This document shows, piece by piece, positions 62,080-64,000 of a DNA stretch of 64,000 nucleotides. Position 1 is the stretch's first letter, and each line of letters begins with the position of its first letter. Origin of the DNA: Bacteroidota bacterium (GTDB lineage: Bacteria; Bacteroidota; Bacteroidia; Bacteroidales; Lentimicrobiaceae); assembly GCA_009773455.1 (NCBI GenBank), contig WSXU01000010.1:1-64000 (forward strand), written 5' to 3'. Both the position numbers and the translations under genes were made by a program. Below the pieces are notes generated by a model. That model was not told where the DNA came from. It was given only the letters and a program-made list of their open reading frames with translations, and made no database searches.

Positions 62080-63207
62080 ATGATGTCGAAGAGTGATGCA
62101 AACAATGTGAAAATCCTTCTGGTTGAGGATGATAAAGCCCTGGCAATTACCATTTCCAACCTTCTGCGCGTGAAAGGTTACGATGTAACCCATGCCGGAG
62201 ATGGAGCTGCCGGAATTCAGAAAGCTTTTGCGCTTTTACCTGATCTGATTCTCTGCGATATTTCAATGAATGAGATAAGCGGTTATGATGTATTCAATGT
62301 TCTCAAGGAGAGTTCGGCCACTGCTATGATTCCGTTTGTTTTTCTGACAGCCAAATCGGATCTCAAGGACATACGTTTCGGAATGCAGCTGGGTGCAGAT
62401 GATTACATAGTGAAGCCGTTTGAATACGACGAACTGCTGACTTCCATAGCCACCCGTTTGAATAAGGCTGAAGCGCACCGTAAGGCCAATGAGGAGAAAT
62501 TCATAGCCTTGTCGATGATCTCACCTTATGGTATTTATATCTATCAGGAAGACCGCTTTATTGAAACCAACCCGAGTCTGTCATCAACCCTTGGTTATGG
62601 CCGTGAAGAGCTGCTCAGTATGGGTTTTGATGATCTGATCTATGAGGAAGACAAACCTGCCGCCATCGAAAAAATTAGCAGGTGTCAGCGTGGATTTGAA
62701 AAGGAAATTCACATCAGTTTCAGGGTGAAACAAAAGGATGGCAAAGTTCTCAATATGGAGTTGTTTGGTATCGAAGGGCTAAAGGTAAAAGGCCGTTCCA
62801 GCCTGATTGGCATGATGACCATCAGCAAACCTGAAATTCAGGAAACATCCGGACTCGAAAAGCTGAGCATAAGTGAAATTGAAGAATTTGAGAAAGCAGT
62901 TGACCTGATTGCCGGGAAACGCAGTTATGTTTCGACAGAACTTATCAATAAACTCATCTCTGTTTTCCGTGACAATGAAGCCGTCAAAGGAAAACCGGCT
63001 GAAGATGTCATCAATTTCTCCGAGCGTGAACTTGAGGTACTGGGTTATGTATGCAAGGGGCTGTCAACCAAGGAAATCGCTGATAAAATGTTCATCAGCA
63101 GCCGTACTGTTGAAAAGCACCGGGCCAACCTTATGACTAAAACCGATGCAAAGAATATCATCGAGGTCATCATTTATGCTGTGAAGCATAAACTGATCGA
63201 TATTTGA
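62080..63207 (+). CDS. Response regulator with receiver, PAS and LuxR-type HTH
   Basis: A 375-residue regulator. The receiver has EDD at 16-18 and phospho-acceptor Asp60 (LILCDISMNEISG); the usual Pro after Met is Asn here. A PAS domain (about 135-250; ISPYGIYIYQEDRFIETN, GYGREELLSMGFDDLI) sits in the middle, and a LuxR/NarL helix-turn-helix at about 305-370 (FSERELEVLGYVCKG, ISSRTVEKHRANLMTKT). Having its own PAS domain, it can join a second signal to phosphorylation. It is co-transcribed with the PAS kinase. The stop lies 10 bp from the convergent lepA end. Confidence 0.94.
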   Translation: MMSKSDANNVKILLVEDDKALAITISNLLRVKGYDVTHAGDGAAGIQKAFALLPDLILCDISMNEISGYDVFNVLKESSATAMIPFVFLTAKSDLKDIRFGMQLGADDYIVKPFEYDELLTSIATRLNKAEAHRKANEEKFIALSMISPYGIYIYQEDRFIETNPSLSSTLGYGREELLSMGFDDLIYEEDKPAAIEKISRCQRGFEKEIHISFRVKQKDGKVLNMELFGIEGLKVKGRSSLIGMMTISKPEIQETSGLEKLSISEIEEFEKAVDLIAGKRSYVSTELINKLISVFRDNEAVKGKPAEDVINFSERELEVLGYVCKGLSTKEIADKMFISSRTVEKHRANLMTKTDAKNIIEVIIYAVKHKLIDI

Positions 63208-63217
63208 TATTATTCTT

Positions 63218-64000
63218 CTAATCAAGCTTCAAAACCGCAAGGAATGCAGTCTGCGGAACTTCAACGTTGCCTACCTGACGCATGCGTTTCTTACCCTTCT
63301 TCTGTTTTTCAAGCAGTTTTCTTTTGCGTGTAATATCGCCACCATAGCATTTGGCGGTAACATCCTTACGCACAGCTTTAACCGTTTCGCGGGCAATCAC
63401 CTTGGCACCGATCGCAGCCTGGATGGCAATGTCAAATTGTTGCCTTGGTATCAGTTCCCTGAGTTTAGAGCACATCCGGCGACCGAAATCATAGGCATTG
63501 TCCTGGTGAATCAGGGTAGAGAGTGCATCAACAGGTTCTCCGTTCAGCAGAATGTCGAGCCTGACCAGTTTCGCCTGTTTGTATCCTGTAATATGGTAGT
63601 CAAACGAAGCGTAACCTTTTGATATACTCTTCAGTTTATCGTAGAAATCAAAAACGATTTCACCCAGTGGCAGTTCAACAGTAAGTTCTATCCTGTCGCT
63701 GGTAAGATAAATCTGGTTCTTCAGCATTCCGCGTTTGCCGATGCAGAGGGTCATAACAGCCCCAACGTATTCCGATTTCGAAATAATCTGGGCTGTGATG
63801 TATGGCTCTTCGATATAATCAAGGTAATTGGGTGCCGGCAGGCCTGAAGGGTTGTGCACCTCAATCATCTCGCCCTTGGTTGTGTAGGCTTTGTAGGATA
63901 CGTTGGGTACGGTAGTGATCACATCCATGTCAAACTCACGGTCGAGCCTTTCCTGGATGATCTCCATGTGTAACAGGCCCAGAAAGCCGCATCTGAATCC
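63218..64000 (-). CDS. lepA: Elongation factor 4 (LepA), C-terminal part
   Basis: The last 260 residues of the translation GTPase EF-4, which acts on stalled or mistranslocated ribosomes. The frame stays open to the right window edge, starting [19 protein letters not shown], a LepA hallmark. The C-terminal domain unique to LepA shows [20 protein letters not shown] and ends [13 protein letters not shown]. The GTPase and middle domains lie outside. No break or odd residue is seen in the visible part. Confidence 0.97.
   Translation of the reverse strand, partial: GFRCGFLGLLHMEIIQERLDREFDMDVITTVPNVSYKAYTTKGEMIEVHNPSGLPAPNYLDYIEEPYITAQIISKSEYVGAVMTLCIGKRGMLKNQIYLTSDRIELTVELPLGEIVFDFYDKLKSISKGYASFDYHITGYKQAKLVRLDILLNGEPVDALSTLIHQDNAYDFGRRMCSKLRELIPRQQFDIAIQAAIGAKVIARETVKAVRKDVTAKCYGGDITRKRKLLEKQKKGKKRMRQVGNVEVPQTAFLAVLKLD

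Noticed and set aside
1-64000. tRNA, rRNA, insertion sequences, prophage or integrase genes
   Set aside because: I looked in all intergenic regions and found no cloverleaf, transposase or integrase motif that I could support.

Overview
The window looks like chromosomal DNA of a member of the Bacteroidota, probably class Bacteroidia. This rests on typical gene strings (panC-panD-flippase-rfaE2-radA; DUF4271-hemD-rnpA-yidD-ctp), GIN-domain and TorF-type outer-membrane proteins, ECF sigma factors, almost no Shine-Dalgarno sequences, and repeated TAnnTTTG promoter boxes just upstream of start codons. I see no rRNA or tRNA genes, insertion sequences, phage genes or CRISPR arrays. Two genes are cut by the window edges: a glycine-rich PKD-type secreted protein on the left and lepA on the right.

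Layout. 1-3.5 kb: the truncated secreted protein, a gene-poor AT-rich stretch and a small GNAT enzyme. 3.9-16.8 kb: a signalling block (hybrid histidine kinase, NtrC-type regulator, CHASE/multi-PAS kinase with a single-domain receiver, six-segment membrane kinase) interrupted by an orphan GH2 beta-mannosidase. 17.3-18.3 kb: a fatty-acid desaturase. 18.3-28.4 kb: a five-gene reverse-strand operon that is the highlight of the window. 28.7-32.1 kb: envelope proteins and a CvfB-like RNA-binding protein. 32.3-36.5 kb: radA, rfaE2, a flippase-like protein, panD and panC. 36.6-42.7 kb: a thioredoxin-fold protein, amt with a TorF-type porin, a NarX/NarL-like two-component pair and a flavodoxin. 42.9-52.5 kb: M28 peptidase, GtrA, ChaN-like protein, cdd, O-antigen ligase, S41 protease, yidD, rnpA, hemD and DUF4271. 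52.7-56.0 kb: pta, a 3-hydroxyacyl-CoA dehydrogenase and ackA in one operon. 56.1-60.3 kb: a YebC-family protein and an ECF sigma / anti-sigma / GIN-barrel operon. 60.5-64.0 kb: a PAS kinase with a receiver-PAS-LuxR regulator, then lepA.

The operon at 28366-18300 encodes, in order, a membrane protein with six histidines in or next to its membrane helices (probable b-type cytochrome), a membrane-anchored FAD/iron-sulfur oxidoreductase, a 20-haem c-type cytochrome, a very large c-type cytochrome with 61 CxxCH motifs by my count, and an outer-membrane beta-barrel. Gaps are 4, 7, -19 and 10 bp, and one good promoter lies in front. I infer a trans-envelope electron conduit running between cytoplasmic NAD(P)H or quinone and the outside of the cell. 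The giant cytochrome is built from tandem modules with periods of 666, 672, 672, 888 and 888 bp, carrying nine or twelve haems each.

The rest is largely ordinary: acetate fermentation (pta-ackA), ammonium uptake, pantothenate and haem synthesis, and envelope biogenesis. Five histidine kinases and four response regulators in 64 kb indicate a strongly environment-responsive organism.
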